Shown in pieces: positions 50,740 to 62,702 of a DNA stretch of 64,000 nt (its first letter is position 1; each line of letters starts with the position of its first letter). The notes beneath the pieces were generated by a model that searched no databases, was not told the DNA's origin, and saw nothing but the letters and a program-made list of their open reading frames with translations. The stretch is from assembly GCA_949318235.1 (NCBI GenBank), contig OX439136.1:5698758-5762757 (forward strand). Reading direction: 5' to 3'. This DNA is from Ecdyonurus torrentis (taxonomy: Eukaryota; Arthropoda; Insecta; Ephemeroptera; Heptageniidae). The position numbers were made by a program, and so were the translations under genes.

Positions 50740-51009
50740 CTGCTATAATGTAAAAACTTGATTATTATATATACATATGAGTATAATATATTATTAGATT
50801 TACAAAAAAATAACAGACTTTCCAATTTTTTATATTTTAAAACCACTTTTTAAACTAAAAGTTTTATATAATGTTATATAACTGTATAAGCCATCATTGC
50901 ATTCAGAAAAAAAAATCATTTTTGTAACGCAAAGAATTATATAAACGTATTTTTTTCTCTTCTATTTTACTTTTTTTTTAGTTAGTTATATGCCTCATAC
51001 ATCAAATGT

Positions 51010-51012
<3 letters not shown>

Positions 51013-51044
<32 letters not shown>
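51013..51044. repeat. (GA)n microsatellite
   Basis: About 16 GA units. Confidence 0.93.
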
Positions 51045-51047
<3 letters not shown>

Positions 51048-51452
51048 GATCATCACTAATAAAACGTCACAGATACAACATATAAAACAGAGGGAAAAAG
51101 TATTATTAACAAATAAAAACACAAGATTCTCTCGTTTTTTTATTTTTTCATTGTTATAATTTTCCATGTACGTTATTATCGTATCATCTATGTGGCTTAT
51201 TATTGATGTTCTATCTTAATCATACTTTTTTGTTTTTTATGAGTCTTCTAAAACAAACAAAAAAGGTGTTAATATTTTTTAACATTATACATATAAAGTT
51301 TGCTTGTAGGTGATTTTATATTTTTTTTAAATACATTCATATATTTTTTATGTAATGTGTGTTTTTATTTTAGGATATTTTTATTTTTTTGACAGCCATC
51401 GTTTTGAGAGAAAAATCATTTGTCATTGCTTATATTATGATGCATGATTCTT

Positions 51453-51457
<5 letters not shown>

Positions 51458-51486
<29 letters not shown>
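51458..51486. repeat. (TC)n microsatellite
   Basis: About 14 TC units. Confidence 0.92.
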
Positions 51487-51491
<5 letters not shown>

Positions 51492-52054
51492 CCTATAGTA
51501 GTTTAAAACTAATCAGCAAAACAACAATTTTTTTTTTCATATATCATGAAAATTACGACATGGGAAAAAATAGCTAATACGATAGTCATGTCTGAATATT
51601 ATTTTTATTATATAAAAATTGACCTTCGATTTATAACTACAAGCGAAGCAAATAAAGTGTAAGATTATCGAAGCTGAATCAAAGAGAAGTATAGAAAAAG
51701 TCGAAAAAAATAAAACAAAAATAAAATTATAGCTTCGTAATTTTTTCTGGCTTTATAATATAGTACGTAATTCAATTATGAAATAAATTTGGTCACTTTC
51801 TATCAAATATTCAACATTTGTTTCATATATGCCAAAAAATAATAATAATAATAAAATAAAAAAAAACTAATTTTGTTTATATTGTTGAAAAACGATCTCA
51901 CAACTCTAAATATTTAAAAAATCTACTATATAATACTTAATATGCAAACACATATAATAAAGGTTATATTTAAAAAAAAAATTGACACTTGATAACAAAT
52001 CAAACATGTCAAGTACATATATCAAAAAAGAGAGCGCGAGTTTGACTGCATGGC

Positions 52055-52056
<2 letters not shown>

Positions 52057-52082
<26 letters not shown>
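52057..52082. repeat. Oligo(A) tract
   Basis: About 26 A residues. Confidence 0.85.
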
Positions 52083-52085
<3 letters not shown>

Positions 52086-52227
52086 TACGTGTGTAAATAA
52101 ACACTTTTTTTTTGTCACTCACTTTCTATGTCTATATGTGACATTTATTCCATGATACTCCATCAAAAAACACTTAAACTGTAATGTAAAACCAATACCA
52201 AAACCTCTGTTCACTATATTATGGTGG

Positions 52228-52338
<111 letters not shown>

Positions 52339-52514
52339 CCTATATTTATATCCATGTTAAATGGTATTATGCTTTGATATACACTTTATGTTTGTTTGTT
52401 TTTTTAACAAAAACAAACCCCTTGTAAATGTTTATTATATAATTATTTTTAGTTGTTTTTAATAAATTTACTTTTAAAATAAGTACCAATATTTGGTAAC
52501 TATACAATAAAATA

Positions 52515-52829
52515 TTAAAGGTGTAGAACACCTTTGAACAAAAAAGTTGTGTAATATCCTAACAAACCTGAAAATCAACGTTGATTTGGTAAAAGTCGTT
52601 GATTTTTAATTTATTTTCCATTCACAAAATGCCGCTGGTGGTCACTGATGTCACAGCTCGCTTGTTTTACGCGTGCGAAAACTGGGCGAGCTGTGACGTC
52701 AGTGACCGCCAGTAGCATTTTGTGAATGGAAAATAAATTAGAAATCAATGACTAGCCAAATCAACGTTGATTTTCAGGTTTGTTAGGATATTACACAACT
52801 TTTTTGTTCAAGGTGTTCTACGCCTTTAA
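52515..52829 (+). mobile_element. Palindromic TTAA-flanked element, copy 3
   Basis: A 315-bp foldback homologous to those at 30159 and 35027, starting TTAAAGGTGTAGAACACCTT and ending GGTGTTCTACGCCTTTAA. The core TTGTTTTACGCGTGCGAAAA has the same orientation as copy 1. The left CRE-like motif has mutated to TGATGTCA and the right one is intact (52694-52701). It lies ~500 bp upstream of ratchet site 2. Confidence 0.88.
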
Positions 52830-53218
52830 TGTATTGAATGTAGAAGAATTATATATACATACAATGATAGTGCTAGGGACAAAATTAAATACGTAATAAT
52901 TATGCTGGCGCATTTTCAGCAGCATTTCTTTTATACAACATAATTTATGCTACACTGCAGAATAATTAAACTGTTTTATCTATTGGTTTAACATTATATT
53001 TGACATTTTATTATTTTTTTTCATCATTTTTTATTTTTTATCATTTTTTAAATTTACCAAAATTTGTACTGTATAGTGACATAAATGCAGCATTTTTTAA
53101 ATTTTTTTATTTAATTTTTTTTTTACAGCTGTGAATTTTTTTAATTACTATATATAGTAATTTAGTACATGATTTTACTTTGGTGTTTAAATTATACACC
53201 GTAAAAGCTCTTCAAGAT

Positions 53219-53220
<2 letters not shown>

Positions 53221-53250
<30 letters not shown>
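53221..53250. repeat. Oligo(T) tract
   Basis: About 30 T residues, ~80 bp upstream of ratchet site 2. Confidence 0.88.
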
Positions 53251-53301
53251 CTTTAACACAAAAGCATTACTATTTTAATTGAAACATGAAATATTTTGTT
53301 T

Positions 53302-53395
53302 CTAATATTTTGTTCTTTTTCTGTTTACAGGTAAGCTGTAATCTAATATCAAATGTACATTTTTTGGGGGGTGAAATTTGCCAATACTATTTTGG
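53302..53395 (+). other. Recursive splice (ratchet) site 2 with candidate RS exon
   Basis: A branch-point-like CTAAT (53302-53306) precedes the tract ATTTTGTTCTTTTTCTGTTT and ACAG at 53327-53330. This directly abuts the donor GTAAGCT at 53331, the same layout and almost the same core (ACAG|GTAAGC) as site 1. A second donor, TTG|GTGAGTAT-like (GT at 53396), bounds a 65-nt candidate recursive-splice exon. In the phase of the signal-peptide exon it reads Gly-Lys-Leu-stop (TAA). It lies 19.4 kb after site 1. Inclusion would again be protein-truncating, whereas recursive removal leaves no trace in the mRNA. Function is inferred from the motif, position and duplicated architecture. Confidence 0.62.
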
Positions 53396-54039
53396 GTGAG
53401 TATATAAATTAGAATCTTTTGATTTTGAAAGTAATACCCAATATTTTGACTATAATGTTTCGAGTTGATTTCACTTTGATAAATTACTCTTCGTTTTAAA
53501 AATTAATTTTTAGATTTTAATTGCAAAATTGATATTTTCGTAATATGTTCAAAATTAGTGCTTTCTATTATTATAGATTTTCATTAATTAACTTTTATTC
53601 ATATAATAACATTTTTTTTTTTTTTTTTTTTTACAGTTCACTTTATACTATAATGAAAATAAAAATTATGTAAACACTATAAAAAATGATAAATTTGACA
53701 TAAAATAATTAATTTTCAGTATTCAACTGTTTTGAAAAACTTAATTAGCATAAATGAACAAAATTACATCATGGCATGATTTTACAATGATGCTAATTAT
53801 TTAAAGAATCACAATTGTATACTAATTGTACTACTGTATATCTTTCCAATATGTTTCCAAATTTTTTTTCCCTAAATTAATTTTTGTGATAAAATTGGCC
53901 CATTTCAATAATGCATTAGCTAAATTTTGTTCATCCAAATTGCTACAAAAAAAGAACAAAAAAATATGTGAAGTTGGGGATAATTTCATTAACATTTTAA
54001 ATTGGGACATTTTTAAGGACTAACAAAAAATAATTTTAG

Positions 54040-54046
<7 letters not shown>

Positions 54047-54072
<26 letters not shown>
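54047..54072. repeat. Oligo(A) tract
   Basis: About 26 A residues. Confidence 0.85.
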
Positions 54073-54713
54073 GGTTTAATGAAATCATATACTGACGTAC
54101 GGCCGTATTATAATATGATCTTTGCATACGCAGACACATACTATACTATATGTATATATACTTACTTACACAGTATACTATACATTAACATATAAAAAGG
54201 GGTGACTACATCTTGAGTATGATAGGCTTATGTGAAATATAAATAATAATGCTTGCTTCTACTGCTGGTATCAAGTGGTCGAGATTGAGTTAAATATGAT
54301 TGTCTCATTGTTACAACGAATTATATTGTTAAAATTTCATTCCATTGTCAATTTATTTATGTATAGTAAGAGTGACCGTACTGTACAGACTAGAGCTGTG
54401 GATTTAATCCGGTTTATTTTGAAAACCGGTTTCATGAAATAAGAAAATCGGTTTCGAGTTATTGCATAAAACCGAAAATCGAAAATTAAAAATCGAATTG
54501 CATATTAACGATTTTAAATTCGCAAAAACCTTAATTTAAAAAAAAATCGATTAATATTATTTCTTATATATAAAAACCGTCAAAATAATTCGATTTTTTT
54601 TTTAAATACCCATTAAAAAATCGATAATTTTTTTTAGAAAAAATCAAGGATTAAAAGTTATTTTAGCTCAATAATTTAACAATATTAAGTTATTGTGTGA
54701 GTGTATGTGTGTA

Positions 54714-54723
54714 TATATATATG

Positions 54724-54796
<73 letters not shown>

Positions 54797-54824
54797 CGTC
54801 TTTATTCAAAAATCATGCAGAAAA

Positions 54825-54892
<68 letters not shown>
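54714..54892. repeat. (TA)n / (AAAT)n microsatellite cluster
   Basis: TA units at about 54714-54765 and 54831-54892, with about seven AAAT units at 54766-54794. It lies within the hAT-type insertion. Confidence 0.95.
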
Positions 54893-54897
<5 letters not shown>

Positions 54898-55356
54898 TAT
54901 TTTTCATTCATATTATAATTTATTAACACGCAGCTTATATTTTCCCATACAAATTTTAAAATCTTAGTTATCAATTATCATGTTTGTTCGCTCAATGACA
55001 ATTTTTTTATGGAAGTTGACTTTAGATTTAGACTCCTCTTATCGGGCAGTGCAAGACTGCAGGTGCAAAAATATTTTGACAAGATTCTGGACATATACCT
55101 GATGTTTATTATTTTCTCTGTTCTTTATACCATTGACGATCCCTCGGGTGTCAACTAACCCGTCTATTATTTTCACAACTATAAAACTATGAAGATTTTG
55201 TTTTAAGTATATTATAATTGGATTTTAAAGGACCCTAATTTATTGTTATTTTAATAATACATTATTTTTCAATGTTTTTCTAAATTTATTATTAATTTTG
55301 CATTTATATTATTATATATGAAATATTTAACTTAAAAACTATATATAAGCGTATCA

Positions 55357-55359
<3 letters not shown>

Positions 55360-55410
<51 letters not shown>
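55360..55410. repeat. Long oligo(A) tract
   Basis: About 51 consecutive A residues inside the hAT-type insertion. Confidence 0.92.
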
Positions 55411-55414
<4 letters not shown>

Positions 55415-56098
55415 CTTGGTATTTTGATTTTGTATCGGTGGGTGCAAATGAAAACTTATTTTAGCAAACAAAAAGCTGAAAAAGCGTATGATTAATGATT
55501 ATCTGATCATACGACTGAAAGCTTTAATATCTTCAATTAGTAGGAAAAGTTAAAATGATTAAAAATGCATGCATTTTTTTTTCTTTTTTAATACACGCAT
55601 ACACCTTTATTTTTTGTCGTTCTATAGCGTCTTTTTCAACAAGAAAAAAGACAAGCAAAATAATTCACAATTATTTTTATTAAATATTTAAAATTAAGCT
55701 AGAACGACGATAAAAAAAAATATATATTTGTATTTTCATTAAGAAAACAACTGTGGTAATTATAATTCACTGTAATTGTTTCTTTGAGTGCTCAATATTA
55801 ATTCATGCATAAAGTAATGAGGGTCTTCTGGTCAGGTAGCAAATGATCCCTCACCTAAAATAAAACGCAAATGTATGAGTAGAGGTAGTGTACAATACTG
55901 CATCTACTTTTACATTGACAATCTCTGAAAGAATGCATCAGGTATATGAGGTATTGGGGAGAAGGTAGAGAGGGAAAAAACAATATAATATTCTAACACT
56001 TTAAAATACCATTTTATTTTATTCTTCTGTTACGTAAAAGAATCGTAATAAAATACTGTTTATATACAAAATATGTTTTTACAATTTGCATATAAAAG

Positions 56099-56248
56099 GC
56101 CCGCGCAGCCGTTTTATTTTATTTAATATTAAATTAATTAAAATAATAAGTCGCTGTGATTGGCTGAGAGTCGACTCTCCGCCAATCACAGTGACCTATT
56201 TTCTTAAATTAATTTAATATTAAATAAAATAAGACGGCTGCGCGGGCC
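56099..56248. mobile_element. GC-ended palindromic MITE, 150 bp
   Basis: A near-complete palindrome. GGCCCGCGCAGCCGT at the left is exactly mirrored at the right. The arms continue through TTTATTTAATATTAAATTAA to a centre holding CTGTGATTGG/CCAATCACAG around the perfect palindrome GAGAGTCGACTCTC. TAAA on both sides is a possible short target duplication. It is nested in the hAT-type insertion. Confidence 0.82.
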
Positions 56249-56291
56249 TAAAGAATGCATTTTTTATGTTCTTTAGAATACTCTCAAAACG

Positions 56292-57368
56292 AGATTACCT
56301 AAATAAATTAGCTTGCCTAGAATATGATCATTAAATTTGATAGTAAGATTTCTTCAAACACAATAAAAAATGAATTTCTGACTTACATTTTAGTCTCAAC
56401 AAATTTTTATTTTGATATTCATGTACAGCAGTATGTTCTACTACATATTGAATACAAAATGATGTATGCATTATTAAATTAGATTTAAGAACGAATATTT
56501 TGCATACATGCAAAAATAGGTATTTTCCGTGTTTCATACGAATTGCAGTAAAATTTAACCAATATATTTGACATCAGCATAAAATTTGCATTTAGGAATA
56601 ATTTTTTACGATTTAAATTTTTAAAATCGAGGAACGCCCCTTTTTAATAATTGATGAATTTCTAAAAAACTATACGTTGCATCAAAAACTTTTAATGACA
56701 AGAAATGTGTAGAATTATATAATACAATCTGTGTATAAATTTTAGGCCATTTAAAATGTTTTTGACAATTTGCCAACGCTTTGAAAGTTTTCAAACAGAG
56801 AAATTTTAAAAGTGAAGTAAAAAACATCATAATAAAAACATTGCACTTTTAAAATTTCTCTGTTTAAAACTTTTCAAAGCGTTGGCAAATTGTCAATAAC
56901 ATTTCAAATAGCCTGAAATTTATACTCAAAGTGTATTATATAATTCTACACATTTCTTGTCATTAAAAGTTTTTGATGCAACGTATAGTTTTTTAGAAAT
57001 TCATTAATTATTAAAAAGGGGCGTTCCTTGATTTTAAAATATTGAATCTTGAAAATTTATTCCGAAATGCAAATTTTATGCTGATGTCAAATATATTGGT
57101 TAAATTTTACTGCAATTTGTATGAAATACGGAAAATACCCATTTTTGCATGTATGCAAAATAGTTGTTCTTAAATCTAATTCAATAATGCATACATCATT
57201 TTGTATTCAATATGTAGAAGAAAATACTGCTGTACATGAATATCAAAATAAAAATTTGTTAAGACAAAAATGTAAGTCAGAAATTTAATTTTTTATTGTA
57301 TTTTAACAAATCTTACTATCAAGTTTAACGTTCGTGTTCTAGGCAATTAAGCTAATTTATTAAGGTTA
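56292..57368. mobile_element. ~1.08 kb near-palindromic foldback element
   Basis: Arms of roughly 525 bp (56292-56816 and 56843-57368) with a loop of about 25 bp. Matching blocks include GGCAAATTGTCAA/TTGACAATTTGCC, ACTATACGTTGCATCAAAAA, AGGAACGCCCCTTTTTAATA and TAAATTAGCTTGCCTAG at the outer ends. Divergence between the arms is visibly higher than in the 45.6 kb foldback, so it is older. Two ~69-codon frames on the - strand at 56331 and 56621 follow the AT-rich arms and lack support as genes. Confidence 0.8.
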
Positions 57369-58055
57369 CTTTATTTAAAAATATTTTAAGAAGAATAAAA
57401 AATGCAGTCTTATATAATCTGCAAATTTTAAACTGATATATTTATGTATATTTGCTTACAATTAGTAGTTTAGTATTATTTTTTTAATTATGAAAAAAAA
57501 ATCAATTGTTTAAAAGTTTTAAAAAGTTTAAAATCATACCATTTCTAATCAAAGAAAGGTAATAATGATAAAAATTTGAATTTGAGGAGCAAAAATCATA
57601 GTTTTAAAATTCTACCTCCAAAAAAATAAGAGAGAGAAAAAAAAGGAATATGTTTTGCACCATGATGTGTTTTGCACCTTTCTTCAGAACGCAAAACACA
57701 ACCAGCTGGACACCTGAGGGCATGTAACTCCCTTTCAACCCCACGGCCGTTTATATACCTTATAATTTTTTTTTACCTCCGTATATCAATTGTAAGCCTG
57801 ACGTTTCTTAAACAAAAAAAAATTATATATTATAAATTATACCCTGTTTGCAAAATGATTTTATAGTTTAATATGAATATTATAGTTAACTATATATTTC
57901 ATACAAAAATTTAAGCAATACATTTTTAGGTTTTATCATATAATTTTTATATACTAATATTTTTTAAATGATGTCTTTAATATCCGCGGAAAAATAAAAA
58001 AACGGAATAAATGAATGAGAGAGAGAGAGAGAAAGAGAGAAAGAAAATAAGTTTT

Positions 58056-58190
58056 CATTCATTCATTCATTCATTCATTCATTCATTCATTCATTCATTC
58101 ATTCATTCATTCATTCATTCATTCATTCATTCATTCATTCATTCATTCATTCATTCATTCATTCATTCATTCATTCATTCATTCATTCAT
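58056..58190. repeat. (CATT)n tetranucleotide array
   Basis: About 33 CATT units, the same unit and strand as the 8744-9236 array, inside the hAT-type insertion. A spurious Ile-His-Ser-Phe frame results. Confidence 0.97.
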
Positions 58191-59260
58191 TATATATATT
58201 CTATATAGTTATAATAGATAGATAACGATATAGAAAAAATGTAATAATGTTTTTTATGCAACTTTATATTACATCCTTGTTTAATTTGCTGCTAATAAAT
58301 TGATAGTAAGAGCGATTTTGTTAATTTTTCTTTCCAAAACTTAAAACAAACTTTAAATGCTTTCTTTCTTTCTTTCTTTTATATTAAATGATTATTTCTT
58401 TTTTCACTTATGTAAAGAAAAAGAAAAAAAAAAAAAAAAAAAGAGGAAGAAGAAGAAGAGTATAAAGAACATTCTATGATCATGCAGCTTTTAGTGCTTT
58501 TACTGACCAACCACTTCTTCATTTTTTTTACCTACCTGTACTCCAATACTTTTTAAACGGTACTCCATGAAAAGTACAATAGCCTGGCTTTCCTTTCTTT
58601 CTATACCTAATATAAGTCCATAATATATACAGAGTTTAATACGCATTTTTAAGATCTTCATTTTGCACAGGTGACTAATTTGATTGATATACATTTTAAA
58701 TAAAACATATAATATAATATAGTTTCAAAAAACTAAACAAGAATTATTTTAAAAATAATGGAATATAAAATATTGTGTGAATCATAAGAGCTATTTCAAA
58801 ATATAAAATTGGTTTCAAATATAATTTAAGAAAAAAAGTGTTATTATTCAAATTTTTTTTTTTGGACCGCTGTTTAAATATAAAACTGAATATCATTAAA
58901 GAAACTTAAAAATCGTATTAAAGATTTGCAAATCTAAGGATTCCAAGTAAATAATAATAAATAAAAAAAAATCGATTTTTAATTTTGTTATTCGGTTTAT
59001 CATAAAAAAATATTCGATTTTTTATAACAAATGACCTTTACGATTCGATTTTTTATTTTTAGATGGTAAAAATCGAATTTTGTAAACCGAATTTTAAAGT
59101 CAAAATCATAATAATGACTGAAAAAACCGACAAAATCGAAAACCGAATCGTTCTGTTTTTAATCGATTTAATCGAACCGATAAAAAATAAAAACGATTAT
59201 CCGGTTTCGCAATTTTTAGCGGTTTCCACAGCTCTAGTACAGACCATAAAAAATAATAAC

Positions 59261-59261
<1 letters not shown>

Positions 59262-59356
<95 letters not shown>
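59262..59356. repeat. (GA)n microsatellite
   Basis: About 47 GA units starting ~18 bp beyond the target-site duplication of the hAT-type insertion. Confidence 0.97.
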
Positions 59357-59359
<3 letters not shown>

Positions 59360-59729
59360 TCGTCCTCATTGACTTATTACATTTCTTATACTGTATAGCA
59401 TTATTTTATAACTTTTATATTATGAATTTGATGAGACGTTTAAAGTCATTTGTGTATAGAGATATGATACTTAGGTAAAATTGGCTTAGGTATTTGGCTG
59501 GTTGTTTCATAAAGGTATTCGATGTCGATGTGAAAAGCTAGATAAAATGTAAAGTAACTTATAGATGAGGCTGAAGCGCAGGTTAAAAACTTTACATTTT
59601 TGAAATGTGTAAACTGCAAAAAAAAAAAAAAATCTTCAAAATCTGGTCTATAGAAGTGATATTTTTCATTTTTATTATTTTAGAGCAATTATTGTAAATT
59701 GTGTATATAAATGTTCAGTGTTTGTATTT

Positions 59730-59834
<105 letters not shown>

Positions 59835-60468
59835 CATATTACACTGTATATCTTACTAAATTATGTAAAAAGCTTATGGCAGTTCCAACTTAAAAAGTGT
59901 TAGATTTTCTTTCAGTTTTTCAATGCTTACCAGTAACCTATCAAATATTCACGAAGAAACGGCGCAGATGACTCCTATATAATATATATATATATATAAA
60001 ATTTATTATTCTGTATAGTATTATACGTATAATCATTGCAGGTGATTTTTGAGGAAACTATTACATTCAAAATGAAAATATTTAATTGAAACATACTTCA
60101 TATGTTTTGAAGTACTCAAAATCTGACGATAACTTTTCACACGAATAAGAAGTATTGAAGACAATGATATGTGTATACATTGAATAAATTACATTACAGA
60201 AAAAAAAAAGTTGAATGGCAAATATTGAATTTTTAGATGTCATAAATTAAAGAAATTCCATCGTTATTTGTATAAAACCTCTACATTGACTTAAAAGTTT
60301 TTTTTTTTTTCATTTCATATATTTTTATTTGTCTTATACTATATATTTATATATATAGTAGATTCTTTTACTTTTTCTTGTCGTTTCAAATATTTACCTT
60401 TCGTCTCACGTACTAAAACGTTTTTCTTATTTTTCCAACTGGTCTGCTTTCTCGCTCGCTTGCTACAG

Positions 60469-60635
60469 ACCATAGCTATAGCTGTGAAATATCTCTTGTG
60501 ACTTCACCCTCCAGTATTGAAGTGTCCTCAAGCCTCCCCCTTGGTTCTGATGGTCATCATCAATGTATCTCTCAGCCCCCTTCTAACTCATTTTTTTTTA
60601 ACTTTCCACATCTCGCTTTTATCCAATTTTCTTAG
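60469..60635 (+). CDS. Candidate second coding exon, in phase with the signal-peptide exon
   Basis: The acceptor is strong: a CCAAC branch-like motif, then TGGTCTGCTTTCTCGCTCGC, then TTGCTACAG ending at 60468. Entered in phase 1 (G from the first exon plus AC), it reads Asp, then HSYSCEISLVTSPSSIEV, SSSLPLGSDGHHQCISQPPS and on to a TAG at 60633-60635. That is 55 open codons where the AT-rich background should give a stop about every ten. GC over 60481-60590 is 53 of 110, far above the surroundings. The sequence is Ser-rich with two Cys and no domain I recognise. No canonical GTAAG/GTGAG donor was seen before the stop. It may therefore be a terminal exon (AATAAA at 60768-60773, though this motif is common here), giving a ~75-residue secreted protein, or it may end at a weak donor, or not be an exon. 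Confidence 0.3.
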
Positions 60636-60891
60636 TTTTTATTTTTTTTATTTTTTGATTATCATGTGTTGAAAGGTGTAATTTTTACATCGTTTCATTG
60701 AAATATTATACATAGTTAAAATCATATTCGTGCATATCTAAGCTTTATGAATATGCAAATACTTTGTAATAAAGATTCAACTTTATTTCCCTTTATTGTA
60801 TACATATAAACGTTAAGATTCTAGTTTTTTATGGCAAAGTATAATATAAGTTTTAATAGCAAACTATAATAAGAAACTATATTTTGACCCG

Positions 60892-61206
60892 TATAGGGTG
60901 TGTACGCATGACATCATTATGAATGCTTTTCGATGTTCTTCTTAAGCAGTGAATAACATTGCACAGCATAAGACAAACGTATAATTTTCTGGATATTTTC
61001 TTTGGAAAATTAGCTAGTTTTTTCTTATCATTATTTTTCTTGCGCATACTTGAAAAACTTATTGAAACCTGTTAACAGTATCAATGCTCTCAAAAATATT
61101 GCTAAGTATTTTTAAACTGGCAAAATGAGTCATCTTCATATACTGGCCAATGTTATTAAGTGCTCACTTATGGCGTCGACTTTAACATGAATGAAACCAC
61201 CCTATA
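60892..61206 (-). mobile_element. TATAGGGTG-family element, copy E
   Basis: About 315 bp in reverse orientation, from TATAGGGTGTGTACGCATGA to ATGAATGAAACCACCCTATA, the most symmetrical ends of the set. It matches GAATAACATTGCACAGCATA, ATCAATGCTCTCAAAAATAT and GGCGTCGACTTTAACATGAA. It is more diverged in the middle. The CRE-like motif has decayed to TGACATCA. Confidence 0.8.
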
Positions 61207-61338
61207 AGGTCACAATAATTATATACAACAAAGCGTTTCCAACAAACAAATATTTTACAAAACATATAATTGAAATTATTTCAACTGTCATATATCTAAC
61301 ATGATATAAAATAATATACAAAAATAGGATTTGAATAA

Positions 61339-61344
<6 letters not shown>

Positions 61345-61402
<58 letters not shown>
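61345..61402. repeat. (TA)n microsatellite
   Basis: About 29 TA units, ending in a short (CA)n. Confidence 0.96.
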
Positions 61403-61411
<9 letters not shown>

Positions 61412-61732
61412 TAAGTGTCCATTTCGTCGATTTTAGAGTTAGGATCAAGCATACAATTTCGTTAATTTTTTTTTTTTTTGCTGTAAATATGTTTGCTTTA
61501 TTATGGAAACAGTGCAATGTTTTTAATTTTGCTGTATAAATTAAGAATAAAACCTACAACATTTTTTGCATGCATTTGCACATTGAAATTATTGTCATTT
61601 TTGTAAATCGATAAAGATCGATAAAAATTTACCAAAATTTTTAGTGCAATCTTTTGAGGGTAAACTCTTCCATTTACTGAAGTTTGAATTTTATTTTTAT
61701 CATCATAATAATACCCATGTGTTATCTACATA

Positions 61733-62281
61733 GCTAAGATACGTATGTATATTAGATAGGTATACAGTATACCGCGAAAATAATATCCCCCTCTGTTCCC
61801 CGTGCCCCTCTGCGTTGCTAAACAATGGATGCTCCTATACCTGTAATGTTAATCAAGTGATTTCAGAGCTTTCGTACACTGTCTCCAATGATTTAGATCC
61901 TTATTTAATGGAACGTAGTTAAACTTCAATTCTTTAACTTTTATTTTACGTTGCATTTAGATTTTTAGAGTCTATCAAATTTAAATGAGAATTTATTAAA
62001 AAATGTTCCTTTTTGCCATGATGATACACGAGCAATCTGAAGTCATTCAATATTTCTAAACTGTAAATTGAAGTGATAAAACAAAATTAAAAGCTTAGTG
62101 ATAAATTTTTATATAATGTAAAATAATAATTTAGAAATATTTACCTGACAAAAACCTCTTGATTATAAATAGTTTTAATTACTCAACGAATGCCGTTGTT
62201 ACGTTGATGGTCAGCTGTTTCCGGCTTTGGGGGCGGAGATTCTCTATATACTGTACCTATCTAAATATACGTATCTTATAC
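61733..62281. mobile_element. Inverted-repeat-flanked element, ~550 bp
   Basis: The left end TAAGATACGTATGTATATTA then GATAGGTATACAGTAT is matched by the inverted right end TAAGATACGTATATTTAGAT then AGGTACAGTATA. Just inside both ends is a C-rich or G-rich patch (CCCCCTCTGTTCCCC and GGGGGCGGAGATTC). The interior shows no coding signal. Superfamily not assignable. Confidence 0.6.
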
Positions 62282-62702
62282 ATATTGTAAAGAATACATA
62301 TTTTTAACGACATGATGTAAGTAAACTTACTATTGATAAAATGATATTTGATACTTTTTGTTGTTGTTGTTGTTGCAATGGAGAACGTCCGATCTTGCAA
62401 TTAGTATAATAGTCAATGGTATATACTGACTCTTTAATATAGGGCTATCTATTACTCTTTTTGCTTTTAACTGATATGTAGCATTTTAATGATTTTATAT
62501 TACCTAATTGTCAGGTGAAATAGATTACAGGTAGAAGGTTATAGGGTGGAGTTTTAATTTCATCCTAAGTATTAAGGCATAGCATAATATGTACTAAAAT
62601 TTATATATATAGAATTGTCACGTACACTATGGCGTTAGAGACATATATGTGATCTAATTAAAAATATATATATAAATATTTAAATGTTTGTTATAATAAT
62701 AA

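Larger units (their letters stand above)
54391..59236. mobile_element. hAT-type DNA transposon insertion, 4.85 kb, non-autonomous or gutted
   Basis: The left terminus TAGAGCTGTGGATTTAATCC and the inverted right terminus TAGAGCTGTGGAAACCGC resemble Ac-like hAT ends (TAGRG-start). They are flanked by a perfect 8-bp target duplication, GTACAGAC (54383-54390 and 59237-59244), the hallmark of this superfamily. The subterminal ~250 bp on each side are crowded with AAACCG and AATCGA motifs, likely transposase-binding repeats (inferred). No transposase or C-terminal dimerisation motif was recognised between the ends. The interior is filled with microsatellites, a 150-bp palindromic MITE and a ~1.1 kb near-palindrome. 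Confidence 0.85.

Noticed and set aside
56331..56830. Two ~69-codon frames on the - strand
   Set aside because: They lie in one arm of the near-palindrome. There is no matching intact frame in the other arm and no recognisable domain.
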